Positions 34,264 through 44,491 of a stretch of 44,491 nt of DNA are shown one piece after another; within the stretch, counting starts at the first letter, position 1, and each line of letters starts with the position of its first letter. The DNA is from Hyphomicrobiaceae bacterium (lineage in GTDB: Bacteria > Pseudomonadota > Alphaproteobacteria > Rhizobiales > Hyphomicrobiaceae): assembly GCA_013214245.1 (NCBI GenBank), contig JABSQE010000143.1:1-44491 (forward strand). Reading direction: 5' to 3'. The position numbers and the translations under genes were made by a program. Below the pieces are notes generated by a model. That model had not been told where the DNA came from. It saw only the letters and a list, made by a program, of their open reading frames with translations, and ran no database searches.

Positions 34264-34842
34264 AAAATGTCGAAAGCTTTCAACAAGGGGCAAAGACTTG
34301 ATCTTAGCAACGCAGTTTCCGTTAGAAATGTAGAAATTGACTCAATATCAACCATACGCAAATTACAACACGATTCTTATATGAGATTGTATGCTCAGCA
34401 TGCAACTGATTTTGAAACTGCGGCATTTAAGGAGTTGCTTGAAAGTTCAAAATACGCAGATGACCTACATCAAACAATTTCTAAAAGACAGGTATATGCA
34501 GCCTACCTTGATCACAGAATGGTTGGGATAGCAGCTTGGTCTGACTACCCTGATTATCAAGCCTCTGGGCGTTTAAGATTTTTGTTCGTTGATCCCTTCT
34601 TCGCAAGGTGTGGTGTTGGAGCCACGCTCCTAGGTAGCCTGGAAGTGATTGTGACATCAGTCCATTGCCGAGATTTTTCAGTGCGAACGGTTGTGCCATC
34701 GATGGGTTTTTTTGAAAAATCGTCATACTGCACTACATCGTACGGTGCCTTGCCAGTCGGCAACCATGAATCTTTTGAAATTGCATTCATGAGTAAATCT
34801 GAATTTAGCGAGCATAAAATTATAAGTACTCTCAAACACTAA
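34264..34842 (+). CDS. GNAT family N-acetyltransferase
   Basis: Motif A-like LRFLFVDPFFARCGVGATLLGSLE; upstream ATGs at 34237 and 34243 possible. Confidence 0.75.
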   Translation, partial: KMSKAFNKGQRLDLSNAVSVRNVEIDSISTIRKLQHDSYMRLYAQHATDFETAAFKELLESSKYADDLHQTISKRQVYAAYLDHRMVGIAAWSDYPDYQASGRLRFLFVDPFFARCGVGATLLGSLEVIVTSVHCRDFSVRTVVPSMGFFEKSSYCTTSYGALPVGNHESFEIAFMSKSEFSEHKIISTLKH

Positions 34843-35238
34843 AAGATAAAACCAATATGGGTTTAGCTGACATAAGCTAGTATACGTATCTAGGTGAAAA
34901 GATGATTGATTCAGACTTGTCTTCTGCTTCACGAGCAGCGGTTCTGAGAAATAAAAAAACTAATTATCGATTTGTCTTTTCACGTCACTTATACAGTGAA
35001 ACTGAGTTCAAAAATTATGTTCACTTGCTACAAATCTTTTAATGATATCTCATTAAGCGATCTGCTAAAATTCAGCATGTTTACTCATGCCCCCTTAGTC
35101 TCGTCCTTACCAAGAAATAAGACTTTTTTTTATTAGCTGTCGAGCAGCAACATTTTGATCATCAATTTCTAGAGTAAAAATTATTGTGACTAATGACACA
35201 ATAATTTAACTTTTCGTTTAATATGGTTTGAAGATTTA

Positions 35239-35454
35239 ATGCTTTCAAAACTTGAATTACTTCACTTTCACCGTTTATCGCTAGCTTTAGTATTTACTTC
35301 TTTATTAATTTGGCTTTTAGCTTTACTCTTAATAAGTTTAGACCAGCCGATTGCTAACTACGCTATATATTTTATGGTAGTGTCGACTACGCTAGGGTCA
35401 GCCTCAGTTTTAACCGTAGGGTTTGCTCACATACTATTTAACAGTAATAAGTAA
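35239..35454 (+). CDS. Small two-TM hypothetical membrane protein
   Basis: 71 aa; MLSKLELLHFHRLSLALVFTSLLIWLLALLLISLDQPIANYAIYFMVVSTTLGSASVLTVGFAHILFNSNK; two clear hydrophobic helices. Confidence 0.5.
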   Translation: MLSKLELLHFHRLSLALVFTSLLIWLLALLLISLDQPIANYAIYFMVVSTTLGSASVLTVGFAHILFNSNK

Positions 35455-36041
35455 AGCATATATTTTGAGATTATACTCACTTAGCTTTAATTAAATCCTG
35501 TTAAAAATTTCTTTGATAGGCTGCATTTAATTAATAAACTTTTATTTGATCTTCTCTTCATGTTTATGACCTTTTATTAAACTTTACCAGGATTATATCT
35601 TTTCTTAATATCATGAAAACAAAATTTACTTGAATATTTAGATCCAACCTAATACTACCCTGATAGATTGAAAGCATCTTTCTTTGACCGAAGCTTTCAG
35701 TTTTACAGTTCTTGTTATTATTCCTAGCTGTCGGGTAAACCCTTAGCTTGATATGTCTTGATTAAGCTAGGATTACTACAGTATATTTCTTATTAAGATC
35801 TCGAGTAAGAATTTTACTCTAATATTAGGATAAACACCTACTACAAGAACATTAATATTGAAGCAGCTAAGTTTAACCTATTATGAGAATACTCTTACAT
35901 AGCTACGTTGTTAGTTTACAGATGCCTTAACGTAGTAAAAAAGCTTAGTAAAAGAAGCCTCCTATGCCTACAATGCTATCGGACGAATTAGATAATAGAA
36001 CGCCGCCGGCTTAATAGCAGGTGTTGCAGCAGAGAAAATAA

Positions 36042-37007
36042 ATGGACGCTTTTTTAGAGCTCACGATTGCAAACTTGACTTCACCAATGATCTTATTTTT
36101 TACATTAGGATTGTTTGCAGCAATATTACGCTCCGATTTACATATTCCGGAAGCTATTGCAAAAGGAGTGTCACTCTATTTACTTGTCTCAATCGGTTTC
36201 AAAGGAGGTGAGAGTCTCTCATCTCAAGGTCTAGACACAACCCTTTTTTTAGCACTAACGGCCGGTATTGTTTTGAGTGCTATAATACCGCTATTGGCAT
36301 TCAAGCTTCTAACCTACTCAACAAAGCTAGAAAGAATCGATGCCGCCGCAATAGCCGCCCACTATGGTTCCATATCGATAGTCACTTTTTTAGCTGGAGT
36401 TGAAGCACTTGAAAATTCTAAAATAACCTATGAGGGATACATGGTCGCAGTAGCAGCAATCATGGAAACACCTGCTATAGTAATCGGTTTGTGGCTAGCC
36501 AGAGGTAAAGGTGCAAAGTTGAATAAAAGTATTGCTCGTGAAGTACTTCTCAATGGCTCTATTGTAATATTAGTCGGATCCATCGTTATCGCTGCGATAA
36601 CCGGTGAAGAAGGATTAAATTCTATTGCACCATTAATTGTTGACCCCTTCAAAGGGATATTATGTATATTTCTCCTCGAAATGGGACTAATAGCTGGCCG
36701 CGGTATTCGTGTCGGGAATAATAAATTTAGATCAGAAGTTGTTGCATTTGGACTTTACATGCCTGTAATAGGAGCAGTGGCTGGACTTATTTTAGGAAAG
36801 CTGATTTCCTTATCCGAAGGAGGAACTGCACTACTTGCAATTCTTTCTGCAAGTGCTTCTTATATTGCCGTCCCAGCAGCTTTAAGGTTAGCTTTGCCAA
36901 AAGCACAAACATCGCTGTGTCTCTCTCTCTCTCTCGGTATCACTTTCCCATTTAACCTTACAGTCGGGATACCAATTTATCTTTCCTTAGCTGCATGGAT
37001 TTCGTGA
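36042..37007 (+). CDS. SbtA-like sodium-dependent bicarbonate transporter family permease (DUF897)
   Basis: 321 aa; FTLGLFAAILRSDLHIPEAIAKGVSLYLLVSIGFKGGESL...AAIAAHYGSISIVTFLAGVEAL...ASASYIAVPAALRLALPKA. Confidence 0.87.
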   Translation: MDAFLELTIANLTSPMILFFTLGLFAAILRSDLHIPEAIAKGVSLYLLVSIGFKGGESLSSQGLDTTLFLALTAGIVLSAIIPLLAFKLLTYSTKLERIDAAAIAAHYGSISIVTFLAGVEALENSKITYEGYMVAVAAIMETPAIVIGLWLARGKGAKLNKSIAREVLLNGSIVILVGSIVIAAITGEEGLNSIAPLIVDPFKGILCIFLLEMGLIAGRGIRVGNNKFRSEVVAFGLYMPVIGAVAGLILGKLISLSEGGTALLAILSASASYIAVPAALRLALPKAQTSLCLSLSLGITFPFNLTVGIPIYLSLAAWIS

Positions 37008-37611
37008 TACTATCTACTTTAAAAAGATCTCTATTAACTATCAGCACACGAAAATCAAATATACTAAGCCATCTCAACATTAGAAAGATGAAGAAGGCTA
37101 GACGATCAGCATGATGATAGTTATACTACCTCCTTTTCCCTTTAAATAAAATATAAACTAATCCCTGGTAAAAAAATTTTGTTTAACAAGAGTGTTACTT
37201 CTAAAGCGTGATGTCATTCTTCTTTCACAAATTTATATACTATTCCATAACTGTCGCTAGAGAAAATTTTTTACGTTACTTTAGCAACACCACCATGTAA
37301 GACTATAGAAGCCCTTTGCTTTAAGCTGCAGGAAAAGATATAAAAAAATTTAAATCTTAGAATAGGGAGCAATTCTTATAACTTTTTGTTAATAGACAGG
37401 TATATCATACTAATTCACTGTTCTTATCTAATCACTATTAGGTAAACTGACAATAGATCAAAGATTCTAAACTAAAAATAACTAACTACGAGACAATGAC
37501 TACCAATATTCAGTTATACACATTATGATTATGAAAATTTAGTTTCTAAACTACCTCGAACTAGGTATGATTAAATTTCAAACAATTTAGAAGGCGTGCG
37601 ATCAAAAAAAT

Positions 37612-38856
37612 CTAAGATCGACTGCGCATAGCAAGTATCTTTAATCGTAAAGCATTAATCTTTATGAAACCCTCAGCATCTTTTTGATTATAGGCCCCAT
37701 AATCATCTTCAAATGTAACCAACTTTTTAGAATATAAAGAGTTTTCACTCTCGCGACCAACAACAATAACATTTCCCTTGTAAAGTTTAAGCCTCACGAC
37801 TCCATCAACATGCTCTTGACTTTGATCGATTAGTGCTTGAAGCATTCTTCGCTCTGGGCTAAACCAAAAACCATTATAAATGAGCTCTGCATATCGCGGC
37901 ATTATCTCATCTTTAAGATGAGCAGCCCCCCTATCTAAGGTGATTGACTCGATTGCCCGATGAGCTTGCAACAAAATAGTACCTCCTGGTGCCTCATAAA
38001 TGCCCCGGGATTTAATCCCTACAAAGCGATTTTCAACCAAGTCTAAGTAACCAATACCGTTGTCTCGCCCGTAATCATTCAAGGCGGCAAGAAGACTTGC
38101 TGGACTCATATCTCGACCATTGATACTTACGGCGTCACCGCGTTTGAAGCCTATAGTAATTTCAGTTGCTATATCTGGAGCATCTTCAGGATTCATAATA
38201 CGTTGATAAACAAATGGTTGAGAACTAATGCTTGGATCCTCTAGCATCTTACCCTCAAATGAGGAGTGTAGTAAATTGGCATCGATGGAAAACGGCGCCT
38301 CTCCTTCTTTATCTTTGGCAACTGGAATTTGGTGTTTTCTGGCAAACTCGATTAAAGATTCTCGACCCGAAAAACCCCATTCGCGCCAAGGTGCAATAAC
38401 CTCAATAGTAGGTTCTAAAGCATAATAACTCAACTCAAAGCGTACCTGATCGTTACCTTTTCCTCTGGCTCCATGGCAAACAGCACCAGCATTTACCTGT
38501 TGGGCAATCTCAATTTGTTTTTTCGCTATAAGCGGACGGGCAATTGAAGTGCCAAGTAAATACAAGCCTTCATATAGTGCATTAGCACGAAACATAGGAA
38601 AGACATAATCTCGTACAAACTCTTCGCGCAGATCTTGTATAAACACATTTTCTGATTTGATGCCAAGCTTCAAAGCTTTATCACGCGCTGGCCCAAGCTC
38701 TTCGCCTTGACCAAGATTTGCCGTAAAAGTCACAACTTCTGCACTGTAGGTCTCTTGTAGCCACTTTAGTATAATCGATGTATCAAGGCCACCAGAATAG
38801 GCAAGTACTACTTTACTTGATATTTTCTTTGTGTTTCGTTTGGCTTCACCTGCCAT
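37612..38856 (-). CDS. argG: Argininosuccinate synthase
   Basis: 414 aa; [35 protein letters not shown]. Confidence 0.98.
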   Translation of the reverse strand: MAGEAKRNTKKISSKVVLAYSGGLDTSIILKWLQETYSAEVVTFTANLGQGEELGPARDKALKLGIKSENVFIQDLREEFVRDYVFPMFRANALYEGLYLLGTSIARPLIAKKQIEIAQQVNAGAVCHGARGKGNDQVRFELSYYALEPTIEVIAPWREWGFSGRESLIEFARKHQIPVAKDKEGEAPFSIDANLLHSSFEGKMLEDPSISSQPFVYQRIMNPEDAPDIATEITIGFKRGDAVSINGRDMSPASLLAALNDYGRDNGIGYLDLVENRFVGIKSRGIYEAPGGTILLQAHRAIESITLDRGAAHLKDEIMPRYAELIYNGFWFSPERRMLQALIDQSQEHVDGVVRLKLYKGNVIVVGRESENSLYSKKLVTFEDDYGAYNQKDAEGFIKINALRLKILAMRSRS

Positions 38857-39124
38857 TATAAAGTATCCTCAATGTTTGATGATATTAAGCTTACTGTGAT
38901 CACCTGTATAAAGCGTTAAAAAATCTCTAGTTTTAAATAACGTAGATGAATAACCAGACTTTTTACAAACACTTTGAAGAACATACAATTTGAGTGTCAT
39001 CTAAACTCACATCCAATTTTTTCATTCCAACAAAAAATAGAGCTACATACTAATCTAAAATCCTTTCAAGTACAGTAAAGTTTGAAATATTAGCTCTTCT
39101 TCTAAATTATTCAAACAACTCATA

Positions 39125-42100
39125 CTATTTAGTAGTAGCCGTATCAATAATGTAAATGCGAATTATATTTCGAAACAAATGATCTATATCTGACGCAATG
39201 CCTATCAAACACGGTACCAAAACAAGTACGATCACTGTTGCAGTTGTCAATCCAAAAACGATTGTAATTGCAAGTGGAATTAAAAACTGGGCTTGCAAAC
39301 TCGTCTCAAATAACAACGGAGCTAAACCACCAATAGTAGTTAAAGAAGTCAGTAGAACAGCACGTAGGCGGTCACCCGCAGCTTTGATTACTGCAGTTTC
39401 AAGATCTTCACCAAATGTTTTTTGTCGTTCAATAAGACGGCTGATCATAACAATAGAATCATTTATCAAGATACCACCCAAGCCTAAAAGACCTATTAGA
39501 GAAGGTAATGTTAGGTCATATCCCATAACATAGTGACCAAAAACAGCACCCACAAAGCCAAATGGAATAATAGCCATTACGGCTAGTGGTTTAAAGAAAC
39601 TTTCAAATACCCAACCCAATATTATATAAATTGTAGTTGCCGCTAGAAGCGCACCAAGTTTTAAATCTCTGAAAGCATTACCGCGTTCCTCTTGACGACC
39701 ACCGTAATTATATCCCACACCATATTTTTCTGCCAGCTCAGGCATAACAGCTTGCTCCAGCTTACTTACTAGCTTTCTATTAGTTGTAATCTTCTGATTG
39801 AGATCTGCAGTTACGGTGACTGTTGTGATACCATCTTTACGCTGAATTGTTGAAAACGTCTGCCGCTCATCAATATCGACCACGTCTGCAAGTGCAATAC
39901 GGGTACCTGCGGAAGTGCGCAAGAACAAATTAGAAAATGCAGCAAATCCTAATTTGTCTTGCTTTTTTAGCACACGTACTGTGATCTCCTCATCATCACG
40001 AGCAAATTTTGTTGCAATCGTACCCTCGAACGCATTGCGTATATACTGACCTACTTCCGTCGATGTAAACCCGAGTGCTGTTCCTCGCGGCGTTAACGAT
40101 AATACTAGTTCTCTAGGACCATATGATAGATCGTCTTCTATAGCACTCACTCCATCAAAACTGGTAAGCTCTATTTTAATCTCCTCAGCAGCTTTTTTCA
40201 AAACATTTAAAGGTGCGCCGTAGAGCCTAATATCGACATCTCGACCCGGCGGGCCAGAGCGGCGACCATATATGGTAATGCGCTCTACACCTGGAATTTC
40301 AGGTAAGGCTAAGCGCCAGGCTGACAGAATATTTTGAGTACGTATATCTCTAGCTTCACTCGGGACTAACTGAGCATTAATCTCAGCGAGGTTATCACCT
40401 GTTTGGCGGCCAGTTTTGCCCAATAAGGCGAATGATGTTTCAACAAGCTGTACTTTTTCTCTTGTTAGATTATGAATATGAAAATCGTTATGATTTAAGA
40501 GTAGTTTTTCCTCAGCTGAGTACAACGCTTGTTGCACCAAATCTACTGCTTTGATCTGCTCATTGCGAGGCACTCCAGGAGTAAAATAGATTGATGCCAA
40601 TGCATTTTCTGATTCTATTTGAGGAAAAAATACAAAGCGTACGCGCTCACCAGCCAACGCTCCAAAGGCAACTATAAGACAAGCTACCATAAGTGCAATT
40701 GTCGTAATTCTCCAACGAAATGCAAGACGCACAAGAGGTAGAAAAATTAAATCCCGAAACTGGCCAAATCGGACATCAATGACACGCCTAAAAATACTTT
40801 TATGATTCTTTTTTAATCGTCCATGACGCAGATGCCCCGGCAATATAAAAAAGCATTCAAGCATACTGGCTATTAATGCTGCAATCACTACCAAAGGAAT
40901 CGCGCTCATGATGTTACCAATCGTGCCGGTAATAAAAAAAATTGGTAAAAACGCTACTGCAGTAGTCAATACAGCCGCCATAACAGGTAAATACATCCGT
41001 ATGGCACCTTGCTCTGCAGAATCAGCACGTGACATACCGCTCTCCTCAAGTGCAGCTGAATGTTCACCAACTACGATAGCATCATCCACAATAATCCCGA
41101 TCATCATAATGAGACCGAACATGGATACCATATTCAAACTTTGGCCAGTAACCCACATGACGCCCAAGGTTGCAAAAATAGCAACTGGTATGCCAGCAGC
41201 TGTCCAGAATGCTATACGAACATTCAGAAAGATGAACAATGCAACAAGGACAAGAACCAAACCCTGAAGACCATTCTTAAGTAAGATGTCAAGTCTGTCT
41301 TGAACATATCTACCCGTAACATCGTAAATATTTATATCCAAAGATTGAGGTAGTTGCTGTTGAGCTCTGGAGATGTAGTTTTCCATTGCATACATCGTTT
41401 TTAAAGTATCAGCTGTAGTTGATCTTTTGACCTGCAATTCTATTGCCTGGGTACCACAGATTAGACTGTTAGATGTATGTTTGCAGCTTTTTGGATCCGA
41501 TCTCTTTTCGTTAAGCCAGCCAAGCATTCCATCTCGTTCGAACACAGTTTTAATAGACGCGATGTCGTCGAGATAAACTTTGTGCCCTGTCGCCAATGAT
41601 TTTATCTCGATACGACCTATATCCTTGAGTGTTCGACGATCAGCCTCAGTACGAAGTTGGCTTTCATTAGCCCCCTTAAGAGTTCCTGCTGGTAGACTTT
41701 GGGTATTATTTTGAATTTTTCTCGATATCTCTTCCAGAGTAATATCAAGACGTCTAAGTTCGCTCTCGCGAACTTCGATATGAATTTCTTCGCTCCGCAC
41801 ACCACGCAGATCAACCTTGTCTATTCCGGCATCAAGCAAGCCGTCTCTGATGGTTTTAGCGTAAGACTTCAAAACTCGTTCTGTGAATGGTCCTGATACT
41901 GATATCCGTGCAACCGGCTCGAGTAAAGCTGCACGTTTAATTTTAGGAACTTCTACTCCATCCGGCAATGTTGTTACGGAGACAACAGCTTGTTCAATAT
42001 CGGATTGTGCCTTCTGCATATCTGCACTAGGTTTGAATTCTATAGAAATACTGGCTACACCTTCCCTAGCGTAGGAACGTACTTTCTCAACCGCATCTAT

Positions 42101-42397
42101 AAATCGCAATTCAGGCTCGAGAACATCAAGAATATTCTTCGCAATGTCTTCTGAGCTTGCTCCTGGCCAACGTACTGATACTGTCACTACGGGAACCTGA
42201 AGATCGGGAAAAAACTGCCGATTTAATTTGGCTAGACTGAAAAGCCCAACTAAAATCATTAAAGCAGTTAAAAGATGCGCTGCAGTGCCATGACGAGTAA
42301 AGCGCGTGATAAATGTGTCTGCCGCGTGATCTTTTCGGGATTTACGAATCCATGTTCGAGCTGTACGTGATAGGCGGTATCTATTTTTTAAGGCCAT
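39125..42397 (-). CDS. RND efflux pump inner-membrane permease (AcrB family)
   Basis: about 1090 aa; NRQFFPDLQVPVVTVSVRWPGASSEDI, TM4 GIIVDDAIVVGEH, GLGGILINDSIVMISRLIERQ; ATG at 42397 preferred, one nt after the upstream TAG. Confidence 0.94.
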   Translation of the reverse strand: MALKNRYRLSRTARTWIRKSRKDHAADTFITRFTRHGTAAHLLTALMILVGLFSLAKLNRQFFPDLQVPVVTVSVRWPGASSEDIAKNILDVLEPELRFIDAVEKVRSYAREGVASISIEFKPSADMQKAQSDIEQAVVSVTTLPDGVEVPKIKRAALLEPVARISVSGPFTERVLKSYAKTIRDGLLDAGIDKVDLRGVRSEEIHIEVRESELRRLDITLEEISRKIQNNTQSLPAGTLKGANESQLRTEADRRTLKDIGRIEIKSLATGHKVYLDDIASIKTVFERDGMLGWLNEKRSDPKSCKHTSNSLICGTQAIELQVKRSTTADTLKTMYAMENYISRAQQQLPQSLDINIYDVTGRYVQDRLDILLKNGLQGLVLVLVALFIFLNVRIAFWTAAGIPVAIFATLGVMWVTGQSLNMVSMFGLIMMIGIIVDDAIVVGEHSAALEESGMSRADSAEQGAIRMYLPVMAAVLTTAVAFLPIFFITGTIGNIMSAIPLVVIAALIASMLECFFILPGHLRHGRLKKNHKSIFRRVIDVRFGQFRDLIFLPLVRLAFRWRITTIALMVACLIVAFGALAGERVRFVFFPQIESENALASIYFTPGVPRNEQIKAVDLVQQALYSAEEKLLLNHNDFHIHNLTREKVQLVETSFALLGKTGRQTGDNLAEINAQLVPSEARDIRTQNILSAWRLALPEIPGVERITIYGRRSGPPGRDVDIRLYGAPLNVLKKAAEEIKIELTSFDGVSAIEDDLSYGPRELVLSLTPRGTALGFTSTEVGQYIRNAFEGTIATKFARDDEEITVRVLKKQDKLGFAAFSNLFLRTSAGTRIALADVVDIDERQTFSTIQRKDGITTVTVTADLNQKITTNRKLVSKLEQAVMPELAEKYGVGYNYGGRQEERGNAFRDLKLGALLAATTIYIILGWVFESFFKPLAVMAIIPFGFVGAVFGHYVMGYDLTLPSLIGLLGLGGILINDSIVMISRLIERQKTFGEDLETAVIKAAGDRLRAVLLTSLTTIGGLAPLLFETSLQAQFLIPLAITIVFGLTTATVIVLVLVPCLIGIASDIDHLFRNIIRIYIIDTATTK

Positions 42398-42398
42398 G

Positions 42399-43829
42399 CT
42401 ATGTAAGATCCTTAACAAGCACACCCTTACCCGGATTTGAAAGACGTGTTACCATAATACGTTCCCCAGGCTTAAGATCGCCACGCACAAGGAAATACTG
42501 ACCACTTGCCCCAACAATCTGAACTCGCCGTTCCTCTAGTTCACCCTCGTTTATGACATATAATTTTCTGTGTTTTTCATTTTCAGCGATATTTAGATCT
42601 TTAGATAAATTATGATTATATTCATCTCTATCATTTCTATATTTATACAAAGCTTCTTCGGGTACTTTGACAACATTTTTGTATTGAACGTCAAATATTT
42701 TTACTCCCACAAAAACTCCTGGACGAATAGAAGCAGGGATTTGAGGAGTTTTAATTCGACCATATATGTTTATACCACCGTCTTGAGCATGAACACGCGC
42801 CTCTATACGCTCTACTGTAGCGTTATATCTCAGTTTACGGCTACCTATGTCCCAAGTTACCACGATCGGACGTCCAATTAAATCTACCTCGCCTGCGGTA
42901 AGACGACCAAACTGTCTGTCTGTAATAGCAAACTTTACATCAATCCAGTCGCGATCGATTAGAGTTGCAACACGATCATTCACACTCATCATTCGCCCAA
43001 TCTGGGCTTCCACATCACTGACGTAAGCGTTGAATGGCGATGTAAGAAATGTTTCTGAAAGCCGTTTACGAGCCCTTTTTAAGAGCGCTTCCAGTCGTGA
43101 TATTGTAGCTTTCTGCTGCACTTTTCTGGCAGACCACACTTTGAGATTGTTGTTAAGTTGCTGAACCACTTGCCGACGCTGCGATAAGGTTAGTTTGCGA
43201 TCATCAACTGTACGCTTGGAGATAGTACCTCGTGTAACTAGCATTTTCGCTCGGTCTAAATCTATTTGAGCAAGCCGTAATTGCTCGCCTGCCGACATAA
43301 GATTACCTTTTTCCACCTGCAACAATGCTTCCATCTCAACTATCTTAGCATTGGCCTCAGTAAGTTGTGCCTGCGCCTCAGATACGGCGATCTCATAATC
43401 AAACGACTCAATTTCTAATAGCATGTCACCAGTTTTTACTTCGCCACCAGCAAGCAATTGTGAGCCCGTTCTAATTACTTTACCTGCTACTAGAGCGCGC
43501 AAGTCAACCTGCCGACCAGCTACAGTCGTGCCGTAAAGCTTTATCGCTGGTTGGTCATTTGTAAACGTGACAGACAAAGAACGTACGGGAAAAATGAATT
43601 TCTGAGGCTCTCTACTAACTGCTCCAGGTTTCGTCATCGACATATATTGATAGATACTAATAGCTCCAGCTAACACAATAATTGGTGACAAAATTTGTGC
43701 TAAAAGTCGAGGCTGCAATAGTCTATGTATCATAAGAACAGTCCAAAAACTGGAGTTTTTCACATCATCTGGAACGGCTTCAGTTTTAACGGTTCGATTT
43801 TGAAGCATAGGGTTGTATAATAGCTTCAC
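42399..43829 (-). CDS. RND efflux periplasmic adaptor (membrane fusion protein)
   Basis: 476 aa; N-terminal TM, biotinyl/lipoyl-like AGKVIRTGSQLLAGGEVKTGDMLLEIESFDYEIAVSEAQAQL, long coiled coil, beta-barrel; directly upstream of the RND permease. Confidence 0.9.
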   Translation of the reverse strand: MKLLYNPMLQNRTVKTEAVPDDVKNSSFWTVLMIHRLLQPRLLAQILSPIIVLAGAISIYQYMSMTKPGAVSREPQKFIFPVRSLSVTFTNDQPAIKLYGTTVAGRQVDLRALVAGKVIRTGSQLLAGGEVKTGDMLLEIESFDYEIAVSEAQAQLTEANAKIVEMEALLQVEKGNLMSAGEQLRLAQIDLDRAKMLVTRGTISKRTVDDRKLTLSQRRQVVQQLNNNLKVWSARKVQQKATISRLEALLKRARKRLSETFLTSPFNAYVSDVEAQIGRMMSVNDRVATLIDRDWIDVKFAITDRQFGRLTAGEVDLIGRPIVVTWDIGSRKLRYNATVERIEARVHAQDGGINIYGRIKTPQIPASIRPGVFVGVKIFDVQYKNVVKVPEEALYKYRNDRDEYNHNLSKDLNIAENEKHRKLYVINEGELEERRVQIVGASGQYFLVRGDLKPGERIMVTRLSNPGKGVLVKDLT

Positions 43830-44491
43830 ATTCGGTCTCCTACCCGGCAGATGATTAAGTGTGAAGTTTTGAGTAGTTTAGTCTCTGTAATTTTGACATG
43901 ATAGTATTTATAAAATGGCAATCGTAAGGAACTCATAAAGATTTGCGTCTGCAAGAATTAATGAAACAACAATATGCAATACATTAAGCAGTTTAAGAAC
44001 TAGTGTATTGGGGGTATTCATAAACTAATATATCACAAATTTAGATTTTAAGATCAACTAGGCCTGGCCGATACTTAAATATGGATGTGTAATAACCGTT
44101 AGTAGATTTGTAATGCACTAATAAAAAATCCTATCAACACACTCATACTTCCTATTAAAGGTGGGTACAGCAAATCAGCCTCAACAAGGATTTTGAGTAA
44201 CAATCATGTATTCTCTTTTGTTACAACAATTCTAGTGCGGTGATCACTTATCGTATCAATTTCTAGCCACTACTATGTTGCCAAATTTAAAGTCAAAATT
44301 AACGTATATAGAAATTTTTTCTATTTCAATATATATCAGTGCACTAGCCAAGAATTCAAAGCGCAAATTATACATAAAAAATCATAAAATAGGCTTTTCT
44401 TACTTGCTATGAATTCATTGAAGATGGCGTAGACTTTGGCGAATATGATTATCTAATACTTACATTCAATCCGATTTGACGCTTTGCCTAA

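Noticed and set aside
35668-35698. tgaaagc...gctttca inverted repeat
   Set aside because: 7-bp arms in AT-rich sequence are expected by chance.
44380-44491. Short open stretch AFLTCYEFIEDGVDFGEYDYLILTFNPI near the window end
   Set aside because: Only about 28 codons with stops before it and no start; cannot be distinguished from chance.
1-44491. CRISPR array, prophage, transposon, toxin-antitoxin or defence island
   Set aside because: I saw no regularly spaced direct repeats, no transposase/integrase or phage proteins, and no paired small toxin-antitoxin-like genes.

Overview
This is a 44.5 kb AT-rich chromosomal segment. Its gene content and local gene order look alphaproteobacterial, with a Hyphomicrobiales/Rhizobiales flavour (DUF2865, DUF2842, alpha-type SspB, OlsB-like protein, glyS-glyQ-S49 peptidase-methyltransferase-polyprenyl synthase block). 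I support about 30 coding loci. They are mostly housekeeping: sodB, HIT, hpf-ptsN, uppP, typA, argC, glyS/glyQ, polyprenyl synthase, sspB, fumC, argG. Also present are an ExoP/Wzc-like protein, two TPR proteins, an SbtA-like permease and an RND efflux pair. Only about 70% of the window is coding, with several roughly 0.5-1.1 kb AT-rich spacers, which suggests a genome undergoing reduction. The strongest anomaly is cysS (cysteinyl-tRNA synthetase). It carries an in-frame TAG near its N-terminus and a separate -1 frameshift mid-gene, although the rest of the protein, including HIGH and KMSKS motifs, is well preserved. I found no CRISPR array, transposase, integrase, phage module, rRNA or convincing tRNA, and no clear novel multi-gene system. 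All product calls come from reading the translated sequence; no database search was run.
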